Below are positions 16,527 through 24,390 of a DNA stretch of 27,420 nt, piece after piece. The stretch comes from BTUB01 sp964392765 (GTDB taxonomy: Bacteria > Babelota > Babeliae > Babelales > Vermiphilaceae), in contig CAYMRF010000011.1 of the NCBI GenBank assembly GCA_964392765.1, positions 1 through 27,420 on the forward strand. The letters run 5' to 3'. Both the position numbers and the translations under genes were made by a program. Numbering within the stretch: the stretch's first letter is position 1; each line of letters opens with the position of its first letter. The notes under the pieces were generated by a model. That model did not search any database. It was not told where the DNA came from and saw only the letters and a program-made list of their open reading frames with translations.

Positions 16527-18770
16527 ATGACAAAGTTACGCGTTGGCGTTCTTATGGGCGGCAAATCTATCGAAAAAGAAGTCTCTTTTAATTCAGGAAG
16601 AACTATTTGCGATCATCTTGATACTATGCGCTATCAAGTGGTTCCTCTTTTTCAAACCGTAACCAATCAGTTATATATTTTACCGTGGCATTTTTTGCAT
16701 CGTGGAAAAATTTCAGATTTTTTACATCGTCTCTCCACAGAAGCACAATGCATCAAATGGGATGATTTAAAAAAACATGTCGATTTTATTTATATCGCAA
16801 CGCACGGCCGCTTTGCAGAAGACGGCACCCTGCAAGGATTCTTAGAAGTTTTAGGAATTCCCTACTTAGGATCTAAAATCTTAGGAAGTGCCCTGGGAAT
16901 GGATAAAATCATGCAAAAAGAGTTTTTATCTTCTCATGGAATTACAGTTCCCAATGGCATCGTGGTGCAACCATCACAGATTATTGACTTTGAATCACAA
17001 CAAGAATCGATTAAACAACAACTTGCCGCAAAAAAAATGAGCCTGCCTTTTATTGTGAAGCCGTATAAAGAGGGCTCAAGTTTGGGCATGAGTATTGTGC
17101 ATCATGAACAAGATTTAGAAAATTCATTACGCGCTGCATGCCATGCTGATAATCAACGGCCGCAAGCAGTGCTGGTTGAAGAAAAAATTGAAGGCATGGA
17201 GTTTTCTTGCATCGCCATCACCGATTATAAAACCAATACCGTATATGCATTGCCTCCTACTGAAGTAGTTTCTGATCCTGCAGTAGGGTTTTTTGATTAC
17301 GAACAAAAATATATGCCCGGCAGAGCAACTGAGTTTACTCCTGCACGCTGCAGCCAAGAAATTCAAGAAAATATAAAACAGACTTGCATCAAAGCAATGC
17401 ACATATTAAATATGAGTAATCTTTCACGCATCGATGGATTCGCAAAAGCAGATGGCACCATTGTAATCGTGGATCCTAATACACTTTCTGGCATGGCGCC
17501 GGCAAGCTTCTTATTCCGTGAAGCAGCGCATATTAATATTAGCCATACGCAACTCATTAATCATTTAATCGAAACTGAATTGCAATCATATGGAATGCTG
17601 GAAGAGATACTGGCTCAAGAAAAAAAAGATGCAAAAACTATGAATACCCAAAAAATTCGCGTTGGTATTTTAATGGCCGGTCCTTCTAATGAAAAAGAAA
17701 TCTCCTTAGAATCCGGCCGTAATATTTCCTATAAATTATCGCCACACAAATATCAAGCCATTCCTATTTTTGTTAACTCTCAAATGGAGCTCTTTCCATT
17801 AACGCCGCAATTATTGGTTCTCAATTCAACTGCGCAGATTGAAAGTGCGATTGATGTAAACACTAAAATTAACTGGCATGATTTGAGCACATTAGTTGAT
17901 TTTGTTTTCATTGCCTTGCATGGTGGCCCGGGAGAAAATGGCGCAGTGCAGGGAACCCTTGAGATGCTTGAGATTCCGTATAACGGCTCATCCGTATTAA
18001 CCAGCGCACTATGCATGGATAAATATAAGACCAATAATTATTTGCATGCTTATGGCTTTGAAGTGCCAAGAAGTATTTTGGTGAGTAAGCAAGAGTGGCT
18101 GCTCAACAAAGATGCAATTATTAAAAAAATTTCTAATGAATTTCCATTACCCTTAATTGTAAAGCCGCATGATGATGGCTGCAGCATGATGGTGCAAAAA
18201 ATTAAAAAAATAGAAAATCTTCCTCATGCAGTTGAAACAATTTTTTCTCAAAACAAAGAATTTGCGCTGATTGAAGAATGTATCATCGGCATGGAACTCA
18301 CGGTCGGCGTGATCGGCAATGAAAATCCTCGCGCACTGCCACCATCCCAAGCAGTGTGCGCATCAGAAATATTATCAATCGAAGAAAAGTTTTTGCCCGG
18401 CGCAGGTGAAAATCAAACGCCTGCTCCATTACCTGTAAACACACTTGCTCTGGTGCAAAAAACAATGGAAGAAGTATATAAAGCAGTTGGCGCCAAAGGA
18501 TATTGCCGCATCGATTGTTTCTATCAAACTGCTGATCAAAGCCCAACTAAAAAAGAACGTGTGATTACTCTCGAAATCAACTCACTTCCTGGCATGACTC
18601 CGGCAACCTGCATCTTCCATCAAGCGGCAGAAGTGGGCATTAAACCAATGGATTTTGTAGATTTAATTATTACGCTCGGATTTGAGGCGCATAAGAAATC
18701 AGCTAGTGCAGTGAATAAACAATCAAATACTCTCGAAAAAGCACACTCAACTGCTACACATCCTGCCTGA
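16527..18770 (+). CDS. ddl: Tandem D-alanine--D-alanine ligase fusion (two Ddl modules)
   Basis: A 747-aa protein in which two complete ATP-grasp Ddl modules are fused in frame (1-371 and 372-747); a usual Ddl has 300-370 aa. Ddl makes the D-Ala-D-Ala dipeptide for peptidoglycan. I chose the ATG at 16527 because MTKLRVGVLMGGKS is the family N-terminus; an upstream TTG frame (16440) gives 29 unrelated residues. By comparison with E. coli DdlB, module 1 keeps Glu16, Ser184-Ser185 (EGSSLGM), Lys261-Tyr262, Arg301 and Asp303, but has Asp316 for the Mg ligand Glu270. Module 2 keeps Glu389, Arg661, Asp663, Glu683 and Asn685, but has Cys552 in place of the omega-loop Ser150 and Phe622 in place of Tyr216. 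The two modules therefore differ in their likely activity. The C-terminal tail (STATHPA) and stop are supplied by a repeat element. Family assignment is secure; division of labour is inference. Confidence 0.9.
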   Translation: MTKLRVGVLMGGKSIEKEVSFNSGRTICDHLDTMRYQVVPLFQTVTNQLYILPWHFLHRGKISDFLHRLSTEAQCIKWDDLKKHVDFIYIATHGRFAEDGTLQGFLEVLGIPYLGSKILGSALGMDKIMQKEFLSSHGITVPNGIVVQPSQIIDFESQQESIKQQLAAKKMSLPFIVKPYKEGSSLGMSIVHHEQDLENSLRAACHADNQRPQAVLVEEKIEGMEFSCIAITDYKTNTVYALPPTEVVSDPAVGFFDYEQKYMPGRATEFTPARCSQEIQENIKQTCIKAMHILNMSNLSRIDGFAKADGTIVIVDPNTLSGMAPASFLFREAAHINISHTQLINHLIETELQSYGMLEEILAQEKKDAKTMNTQKIRVGILMAGPSNEKEISLESGRNISYKLSPHKYQAIPIFVNSQMELFPLTPQLLVLNSTAQIESAIDVNTKINWHDLSTLVDFVFIALHGGPGENGAVQGTLEMLEIPYNGSSVLTSALCMDKYKTNNYLHAYGFEVPRSILVSKQEWLLNKDAIIKKISNEFPLPLIVKPHDDGCSMMVQKIKKIENLPHAVETIFSQNKEFALIEECIIGMELTVGVIGNENPRALPPSQAVCASEILSIEEKFLPGAGENQTPAPLPVNTLALVQKTMEEVYKAVGAKGYCRIDCFYQTADQSPTKKERVITLEINSLPGMTPATCIFHQAAEVGIKPMDFVDLIITLGFEAHKKSASAVNKQSNTLEKAHSTATHPA

Positions 18771-18824
18771 CCGCCGAAACTTCAGTGAAGGCTGGAGTAG
18801 CTGCTGTAGGCAGCGTATCTAAGG
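18756..18824 (+). repeat. Palindromic intergenic repeat element A
   Basis: Starts with ACACATCCTG (18756-18765) inside the last codons of the ligase gene. It continues with CCGCCGAAACTTCAGTGAAGG, which contains a CTTC-AGT-GAAG hairpin (18780-18790). GAGTA then precedes a GCTGC-TGTAG-GCAGC hairpin (18800-18814) and GTATC. The order ACACATCCTG, GAGTA or AGTA, hairpin, GTATC also occurs in element B on the other strand with a different stem sequence, which marks a mobile or structured repeat family rather than chance. Confidence 0.6.
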
Positions 18825-18863
18825 ACTACAAATGGGCATGACATGGTTTTTACAAATGCAAAG

Positions 18864-19517
18864 CTATTTAATAATCAAAACATTGCACGTATATGAAGTC
18901 CAATAAACATTTTTATCAGCTGGGCTTACTGCGCTTTCCAAGCTTTTTAAGTCAATCTCAATTCCCTTGTGTTCAAAAGATTCAAACTCAGCACAAGGCT
19001 TTAAATCTGTTTTTCCGTAACGCAAATAAACTTTTAAATTCTTGTATTTGGTTGGGCCCGATATCTTTTCCTTCATTGTGGCCGCAAATCCTTTTTTCTC
19101 AGTAATTTTATCGTCTGAAATATAGCATTGTTCTATAACGCCAGCTTCTCGAATAGGTTCTTCAACGATTACTTTTCTACCGCTTGGGCGCGTATATTCG
19201 ATCATTATAGAATAGGGAGAATATTTTCTGAGCATATCTTCAGGAATTTTGCTGGTTTGGATTAGTCGCTTTTGGTGATCTATATAGGTATCTAATATTT
19301 TTTCTGGTATTCCAAAAACTCGATTGTCATTTGGATCTTCCGTAATGTAAGCTTTTTCTAATCCTTCCAAGGTGGGGGTATAGGGCAAAATCCCCTTATA
19401 AGCTCTGGATTTAAAAAAATCATTGGGAACGCGAACTTTCACACAAAGTGGATATGCCGAGTTCATTAAAAACAGTAAGTGAAGTGTAAACAAGTAATAA
19501 TTTTTTAAAAAATGCAT
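18864..19517 (-). CDS. Secreted protein of unknown function
   Basis: A 217-aa protein I do not recognise. It has a signal peptide (MHFLKNYYLFTLHLLFLMNSAYP, about 1-23) and a soluble mature part with mixed charge and no obvious repeats. Visible stretches include YTPTLEGLEKAYITEDPNDN, YSIMIEYTRPSGRKVIVEEP, YKNLKVYLRYGKTDLKPC and YWTSYTCNVLIIK. Four Cys remain in the mature protein (LCVKV, EQCYI, KPCAE, YTCNV), enough for two disulfides if it is exported. The start has AAAGGG upstream, and a possible promoter lies at 19556-19583. Palindromic repeat elements flank it on both sides (18756-18824 and 19604-19712), so it may sit in an insertion-prone site. Confidence 0.7.
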   Translation of the reverse strand: MHFLKNYYLFTLHLLFLMNSAYPLCVKVRVPNDFFKSRAYKGILPYTPTLEGLEKAYITEDPNDNRVFGIPEKILDTYIDHQKRLIQTSKIPEDMLRKYSPYSIMIEYTRPSGRKVIVEEPIREAGVIEQCYISDDKITEKKGFAATMKEKISGPTKYKNLKVYLRYGKTDLKPCAEFESFEHKGIEIDLKSLESAVSPADKNVYWTSYTCNVLIIK

Positions 19518-19555
19518 ATTTAATCCCTTTAATTTGATCCCTTATTTAAGTAGAT

Positions 19556-19583
19556 CGTATAAAAAAGTGCGAATTAAAAGCAA
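19556..19583 (-). promoter_or_regulatory. Possible promoter of the secreted protein at 18864-19517
   Basis: On the minus strand, TTGCTT (19583-19578), a 16-nt spacer and TATACG (19561-19556), four of six matches in each box. The predicted start would give a leader of roughly 30 nt before the ATG at 19517. Confidence 0.4.
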
Positions 19584-19603
19584 TATTTTGCATGCTGATG
19601 AGA

Positions 19604-19712
19604 CAATCCTTCGAGCCTACTCCGCCGAAGTTTCAAATTCGAAGCCCAAACCTTAAACCAAGAAGGCTACGAAGGCCGGATACACCTCCTGCGGAGGTTA
19701 CTCAGGATGTGT
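19604..19712 (-). repeat. Palindromic intergenic repeat element B
   Basis: Read on the minus strand it begins ACACATCCTG (19712-19703), then AGTA, a perfect ACCTCC-GCA-GGAGGT hairpin (19698-19684) and GTATC (19683-19679). It continues through CGGCCTTCGTAGCCTTC into CTTCGGCGGAGTAGGCTCGAAGG. The plus-strand CCGCCGAAGTTTC at 19622-19634 resembles CCGCCGAAACTTC in element A. The stop codon of the WD40 gene lies in the element, beside the hairpin stem. The hairpin may also help end transcription, though no long T run follows it. Confidence 0.6.
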
Positions 19713-20981
19713 GGCTTTTTTTTGCAATATCTCATCCGTGGGAACTTGAGTGATTCTTGCAAGCATCGCGGATCGCTCATCATCGGTAATCGGTCTTTCC
19801 GCTTTTATAAGCGCTGCTTTTGCTGCCGTTATTTTAAGATTATTCATGCGATCGATTGCAAGCAATGATGAAATATCCCAGGTTTTTACTCTGCCATCGC
19901 GCGCACCAGAAACTATGGTGTTGAAATTATTTAAACTGGTAACATTTTGCACCCAATCTTCTTTATGAAAAGCTAAGATTGCCGAACAGCCCAGCATGCG
20001 AAAATCCCACAAGCGAACTTTGCCGTCCCATGATCCAGAAGCAAGGTAATTGCCACAGGGAGAGCAATGCAACGCTGAAACTAATTGGGTATGCCCGCGC
20101 AAGCATTCAACATGCCGATTTTTTCTGATATCCCAGAGAGCAACCATCCCATTATTTAAGCCCGAAATCGCTACCTGCTCATGCGGATGGCGGGCTAAAC
20201 GAAAAAAGTTAACATTTGGAAAAATAGTTTCTCGCAATGAATGGCGCTGCTCTTCTTTGGCAGTCTCAATATCCCATACACGAATGGTATGATCTACAGC
20301 GGCGGAAATTATTTTTTGATGCGCCCTGATAGAAAATGCATTTTTTACTGCAGCAGTATGCCCTGCAAAGGTTGCCAATCTTTTATTACTTGCAACATCC
20401 CATAATTTAATTTCAGCATCATTTGAGCAAGAAATAAGCTGGCATTGATCTGGGGACAAAGAAAGCCCATTCACCGGCTGCTCATGAGCTTTATAAAGGT
20501 TTTTTGGCTCTTTATCTTTAAGTCCTAGATAGCCCACTGTTCCGCCCAAATCTCCCAAGCATAAAGTAGGCGGCTCGCAAATCATGGTAGCGCAACACCA
20601 ATTGGTGTCCGTGTTTATTACGTCACATTTTTCCACATCTTGCTCATCGCAAACGGAAATAGTACCATCACAACCAACGGTGATAATATTGCTTGGCTTT
20701 TCCATCGTCTCCAATCCACACACCCCTTGATGGCGAATCTTGCTACCCCTTTTAGATTTTTTAATTTTGACCGTAAATAGTGCTGATTTGATTTGAGTAT
20801 CGATAATTTTTTGCTCTATCAGCGTTTGTATATCAGGAATATTGCTTTGAGCCTTTTCAACTAACTCAGGATGTTTGCTTATAAAAGAAATCGCTAAAGA
20901 GCGCAGTGAACGCGGCTCTTCTTCCATTGCACCTGCAGTAAAAAAAATAAAAATTCCAAGTGAAGCTAAAAAGAGTCCCAT
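19698..20981 (-). CDS. Exported WD40-repeat beta-propeller protein
   Basis: A 427-aa protein with an N-terminal signal peptide (MGLFLASLGIFIFFTAGA, about 1-18), a helical segment (SLRSLAISFISKHPELVEKAQ, about 25-70) and about seven WD40 blades to residue 385. Clear blades are HEQPVNGLSLSPDQ...AEIKLWDVA, HTAAVKNAF...HTIRVWDIE, NNGMVALWDIRK, HTQLVSALHCSPCGN...GKVRLWDFR and HKEDWVQNV...GRVKTWDIS; two N-terminal blades are more degenerate (GTISVCDEQ, GTVGYLGLK). WD40 propellers are binding platforms with no catalysis; secretion suggests a periplasmic or host-directed scaffold. AAGGGG precedes the start. Only 14 bp separate it from the upstream FAD oxidoreductase, so they share an operon. The last residues ATHPE come from repeat element B. 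Confidence 0.87.
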   Translation of the reverse strand: MGLFLASLGIFIFFTAGAMEEEPRSLRSLAISFISKHPELVEKAQSNIPDIQTLIEQKIIDTQIKSALFTVKIKKSKRGSKIRHQGVCGLETMEKPSNIITVGCDGTISVCDEQDVEKCDVINTDTNWCCATMICEPPTLCLGDLGGTVGYLGLKDKEPKNLYKAHEQPVNGLSLSPDQCQLISCSNDAEIKLWDVASNKRLATFAGHTAAVKNAFSIRAHQKIISAAVDHTIRVWDIETAKEEQRHSLRETIFPNVNFFRLARHPHEQVAISGLNNGMVALWDIRKNRHVECLRGHTQLVSALHCSPCGNYLASGSWDGKVRLWDFRMLGCSAILAFHKEDWVQNVTSLNNFNTIVSGARDGRVKTWDISSLLAIDRMNNLKITAAKAALIKAERPITDDERSAMLARITQVPTDEILQKKATHPE

Positions 20982-20995
20982 CTTTTGCCCCTTTT

Positions 20996-22279
20996 TTAAA
21001 GATATTTGGTGATCCCGTTTGCAATTGCAAATGATGCTTTGGTCCCCAAAATGGATTGCAACATATTGCCGATCGGGAAAGATCTATAGGGAGAAAAATA
21101 TCCATCTAAATCATTGCGCCCATTAATCAGATATTCTGCACTATATCTTCCTAATGCTGCCGCAATTGGCAATCCTGCAGCGGCTGAAACAAAGTAAATA
21201 TGAGGATTATCTTTATCTGGCCCCGCGATAGGCACTAAATCTTTACTGATGCCAATAAGGCCGGGCCATTGTTGCAAGAAATTTACGCGTAATCCGGGAA
21301 ATTTTTTATCAAGATAGTTGGTTAATTGCCTAGTGACGCGCGCGTAATTGTGATACTCATCCTTTGCATAGGTAGTGAGTAAACTTCCTCCTCCTAATAG
21401 CAGCCGGTTATCACCGGTAATTCTAAAATAGGTGTAAATAAGATCAGTATCCCAAACCATCAATTTATCTTGCGGAAAAATTTGTTTGGTTTGCCCGTCA
21501 GTTAATGATTCAGAAATCATTAAAAACGTTTGTGCATGATATATCTGCTTTTTCAAAAATCCTAAATTAGGAATAAAACGATCTGCGCAGACAATAATAC
21601 GATCGGCAGTTATTTTTCCCTGCGCCGTTTTTATTGCATGCCCTTCAATTTCAAGCACGGGAGTCTCTTCTAAGATAATAACTCCTTTTTTATGCAAAAT
21701 GTGCTTCATTTCCTGGCAATACAAAAAAGCATTAATCCCAAAGGTATCTTGATATCCCACGCCTCCATAATACCCCTTTGAGTTTATGTGCTCGCGAACC
21801 GTTGATTCATCATAAAATTCACTTTTATAACCATTTTTAACCAAATTATCATGCTCAGTTTTTAATTCTTTAAGTGCCGATTTGGTATTTGCAACTACTA
21901 AGGTGTCTTGAAGTTTATAATCGCATTGTAAATTATGATTTGTAATGTTAGCGCGTATATCTTCAACACCACCGGTAATAAAATCCCATATTTTTTTAGC
22001 AACATTCATATCATAGTGATGCGCAAAATCGGTCATTGATAATTCAGCATTGGGTGTAATAAACCCAGAGCTTTTTCCTGAAGCGCCTGAACCACAATAA
22101 TACTGCTCTAGTAATGCAACTTTTTTACCGGCATCTGCAAGGGTTTGAGCTGCTGAAAGACCGGCAATTCCGCCCCCTATCACTGCAACTTCAACATGCT
22201 TATCATGAATAGGTTTAATTTTAGGAAGATTGGCATGATACCAATATACTTGATCTTGTGGCTGATAAAGATTTTTCAT
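20996..22279 (-). CDS. FAD-dependent oxidoreductase, DAO family
   Basis: A 427-aa protein of the D-amino-acid/glycine oxidase (DAO) family, which oxidises C-N bonds of amines or amino acids with FAD. The N-terminal Rossmann motif VAVIGGGIAGLSAAQTLADAGKKVALLE (31-58) has the GxGxxG glycines (35, 37, 40) and the terminal Glu58 that binds FAD ribose. GASGKSSGFITPN (about 64-76) fits the second FAD contact seen in PuuB/OrdL-type oxidases. The C-terminal GPDKDNPHIYFVSAAAGLPIAAALG matches the family's closing FAD-binding segment. The starting residues YQPQDQVYWYHAN also resemble PuuB-like enzymes, but the substrate cannot be named. No signal peptide. GGGGAG lies just before the ATG, 10 bp after the stop of the upstream membrane-protein gene. 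The order of two membrane proteins, oxidoreductase and WD40 suggests one transcript. Confidence 0.86.
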   Translation of the reverse strand: MKNLYQPQDQVYWYHANLPKIKPIHDKHVEVAVIGGGIAGLSAAQTLADAGKKVALLEQYYCGSGASGKSSGFITPNAELSMTDFAHHYDMNVAKKIWDFITGGVEDIRANITNHNLQCDYKLQDTLVVANTKSALKELKTEHDNLVKNGYKSEFYDESTVREHINSKGYYGGVGYQDTFGINAFLYCQEMKHILHKKGVIILEETPVLEIEGHAIKTAQGKITADRIIVCADRFIPNLGFLKKQIYHAQTFLMISESLTDGQTKQIFPQDKLMVWDTDLIYTYFRITGDNRLLLGGGSLLTTYAKDEYHNYARVTRQLTNYLDKKFPGLRVNFLQQWPGLIGISKDLVPIAGPDKDNPHIYFVSAAAGLPIAAALGRYSAEYLINGRNDLDGYFSPYRSFPIGNMLQSILGTKASFAIANGITKYL

Positions 22280-22289
22280 GCTCTCCCCA

Positions 22290-22727
22290 TTACATACTAA
22301 AGGTGATTTTATAAACCAATAACGCGCTCATAATATTTGCACAAAGAATGCAAAGATAAGCGCGCCATATATTAAATGAAGTCCATTTTCTTGCCAGCTT
22401 TATTGCAATAATCTGAATCACAGAATAAATAGCCGCTAAAATAAGGCTTGTGTTGAGAATATTATATGAGCCCACGTAGGTATCTTCAGGCAACACATAG
22501 GGAGTTTTTAATCCCCAAACCAATATACCGTATACCATGCCAAAAAAAACCAGAAATGCCCCAATAGAAAGCACTAAGCTCATTAAAAAAGCTTTAAGCC
22601 AACTCATATGATCCCAGAGCTTAAACAAAATAAATAAGAGTAAGAAATTGATAGGGATTTGCGAAATTCCTGCGGTAAAACTCCAAATCCACTCAGTTAT
22701 CAACAGATTAGTTAGATGAGTGAACAT
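22290..22727 (-). CDS. Four-helix integral membrane protein
   Basis: A 145-aa hydrophobic protein with about four membrane helices: around residues 20-38 (ISQIPINFLLLFILFKLW), 45-72 (FLMSLVLSIGAFLVFFGMVYGILVW), 90-108 (NTSLILAAIYSVIQIIAIKLA) and 120-142. No signal peptide or catalytic motif. I do not recognise the family. The order IPINFLLLFILFK...KAFLMSLVLSIGAFLVFFGM loosely resembles the upstream neighbour's VQIITLFLFLGIGKK...KSFFHSLGATLFSMLVIMGM, so the two may be distant duplicates. It lies 18 bp downstream of that neighbour and 10 bp upstream of the FAD oxidoreductase, so all three are likely co-expressed. It could pass electrons or substrate for the oxidase, but that is only a guess from position. 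Confidence 0.75.
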   Translation of the reverse strand: MFTHLTNLLITEWIWSFTAGISQIPINFLLLFILFKLWDHMSWLKAFLMSLVLSIGAFLVFFGMVYGILVWGLKTPYVLPEDTYVGSYNILNTSLILAAIYSVIQIIAIKLARKWTSFNIWRAYLCILCANIMSALLVYKITFSM

Positions 22728-22745
22728 ACCAACACCTTTCCTTTT

Positions 22746-23162
22746 TTATAAGCGCCAGAATAAACAATATAAAAGTATCACACTCAAAGCGGCAAGCGCA
22801 CTACTTAATGCACTCATTTTTGCGATATCGCGGATTTTAACTATGTATTTTAAATAACTGTAAATAAGCAACCAATACATTAAAGAGCTGAGTACCACCA
22901 CAAGTAATGATACGCCAAAAGGCAATCCCATTAATCGAAAAGAACTCACGTTGACCATCGGAACTATGATCATTCCCATGCCCATAATAACCAGCATTGA
23001 AAATAATGTTGCTCCCAAAGAATGAAAAAATGATTTTATCAGAGAACTTTTTTTACCAATCCCCAGAAATAGAAAAAGGGTAATAATTTGCACGGGAACA
23101 AAGGTAAAGATAAGCGATGGCTGCACATAAAATAATGCTGCTATTAATTCCGAAAGATTCAT
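22746..23162 (-). CDS. Four-helix integral membrane protein, first gene of operon
   Basis: A 138-aa hydrophobic protein with about four membrane helices: residues 15-34 (PSLIFTFVPVQIITLFLFLG), 48-70 (LGATLFSMLVIMGMGMIIVPMV), 80-104 (LPFGVSLLVVVLSSLMYWLLIYSYL) and 117-136. A Lys-rich loop (GKKSSLIK) follows helix 1. The family is not recognised. AAGG lies about 9 nt before the ATG. It is the first gene of a minus-strand operon and is divergent from the superoxide dismutase gene, with only 77 bp between the starts, so both promoters are packed there. Confidence 0.74.
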   Translation of the reverse strand: MNLSELIAALFYVQPSLIFTFVPVQIITLFLFLGIGKKSSLIKSFFHSLGATLFSMLVIMGMGMIIVPMVNVSSFRLMGLPFGVSLLVVVLSSLMYWLLIYSYLKYIVKIRDIAKMSALSSALAALSVILLYCLFWRL

Positions 23163-23239
23163 ACAAAAGCCTTGTATTTTATAGGTTCGGGACTAAGTTG
23201 AGTAATAGCACAATCGAGTATCTAATTTAAAGGAGAACT

Positions 23240-23914
23240 ATGAAATCTAAGAATATAAGTGCGCTATTAATGCTTATAACTATTTTTGCTGTCGCTGAAG
23301 AAAAAAGCACCTATCAACCCAAAAAATTTGATTTAGAATCCGTGGAAGGAATTAGTGAAAACCAGCTAGAACAACATCAAAAGCTGTATCATGGATACGT
23401 TAAAAAAAGAAACGAAATTGAACAATCATTAAAAACGGTAGACCGTTCCAACGTTGCCAATATTACTTACTCTCCCTTTCGAGCTCTTAAAATCGCAGAA
23501 ACGTTTGCATTAAATGGTTCCATCTTGCATGAATTATATTTTGAAAATTTGGGTACCGGCACGCAACCGGGCCCGCAAACTATGGCTATGATTAAAGAAA
23601 ATTTTGGCTCGCTCGAAAAGTTCAAAAAAGATCTGCTTGATGGCGCAAGCTGTGCACGAGGATGGGCGGTTACTGCCTTTACGATCGATAGTGGCAAAGT
23701 ACATAACTATGTGCTTGAAGCGCATAATGAGAATGTGCCTATTTTAACGATTCCTATTTTAGTGGTGGATACGTATGAGCATGCTTACATGATCGATTTT
23801 GGTATTAATCGTGCCCAATATTTGGACATCGTTTGGAAGAATATTAATTGGGATGTGGTAGAAGCACGCATTAAAAAATGGGTAAATAAGTTTAAAATAT
23901 ACAAGACTCGTTAA
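23240..23914 (+). CDS. Exported Fe/Mn-type superoxide dismutase
   Basis: A 224-aa member of the Fe/Mn superoxide dismutase family, which turns superoxide into hydrogen peroxide and oxygen. The signal peptide (MKSKNISALLMLITIFAVA, cleavage about 19/20) places it outside the cytoplasm, unlike most bacterial SodA/SodB. The four metal ligands can be placed: His46 (QLEQHQKLYHGYV, with Tyr53 as the active-site Tyr), His97 (GSILHELYFENLG), Asp177 and His181 (VVDTYEHAYMIDFG). The usual DVWEHAYY is DTYEHAYM here, so the Trp is a Tyr. The position before His97 holds Gly93 where FeSOD has Gln. His162 in LEAHNENVP may be the outer-sphere residue, as in His-type enzymes such as mycobacterial SodA; metal use therefore cannot be told. 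AAAGGAG precedes the ATG. It may detoxify host or self-made superoxide at the surface. Confidence 0.9.
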   Translation: MKSKNISALLMLITIFAVAEEKSTYQPKKFDLESVEGISENQLEQHQKLYHGYVKKRNEIEQSLKTVDRSNVANITYSPFRALKIAETFALNGSILHELYFENLGTGTQPGPQTMAMIKENFGSLEKFKKDLLDGASCARGWAVTAFTIDSGKVHNYVLEAHNENVPILTIPILVVDTYEHAYMIDFGINRAQYLDIVWKNINWDVVEARIKKWVNKFKIYKTR

Positions 23915-23916
23915 GA

Positions 23917-24384
23917 TTATTCTTGCAATGATAATTTCGATTCAGAAAGAGGCTCATTGATCAATAACATTATTGCATGGGGCTTTGAACATTTTTCTAA
24001 AATACTTTTTAATGGTAGCGTTGAAGGATACTTTGATTCCAATTTAACTGAATAATTAATATCGCTATCTTTAAGCCGATCGCAAGAAAGATATAAAATA
24101 AAAGAGCAAAGCCCCATTGTTTTTCTTTGAACAATCACTTGGTCTTCAGAAAGATCGTAAAATTCAATATATGATTCTTCACATAAATTTTGAATTCGTG
24201 ATGCTTCAATTACAAAAGAAATTTCTTGTTTGGATGGAAGTGGGCCACGTCCATCCTTCTTACGATTGAATTGATATTCATAATTAGCAGTAGAGTTATT
24301 TTTAATCTTAACATGAGCCATAGCAAAAATATTACCGCTCGTTATTACAAAAAATAATACCCCAACTTTATAAAAAAATTTCAT
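23917..24384 (-). CDS. Small secreted protein of unknown function
   Basis: A 155-aa protein with a signal peptide (MKFFYKVGVLFFVITSGNIFA, about 1-21). The mature part begins MAHVKIKNNSTANYEYQFNRKK and looks like a beta-sandwich, with alternating hydrophobic residues and no known motif (SYIEFYDLSEDQVIVQRKTMG, INYSVKLESKYPSTLPLKSI). No Shine-Dalgarno sequence lies before the ATG. The stop of the small membrane-protein gene (24391-24393) lies only 6 bp upstream, so it is probably translated by coupling to that gene. Its 3' end is 2 bp from the stop of the convergent superoxide dismutase gene. Confidence 0.7.
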   Translation of the reverse strand: MKFFYKVGVLFFVITSGNIFAMAHVKIKNNSTANYEYQFNRKKDGRGPLPSKQEISFVIEASRIQNLCEESYIEFYDLSEDQVIVQRKTMGLCSFILYLSCDRLKDSDINYSVKLESKYPSTLPLKSILEKCSKPHAIMLLINEPLSESKLSLQE

Positions 24385-24390
24385 TATTGG

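Noticed and set aside
23198..23226. TTGAGT-17-TCTAAT as promoter of the superoxide dismutase gene
   Set aside because: The boxes are good but transcription would begin inside or after the AAAGGAG ribosome-binding site, so it is doubtful.
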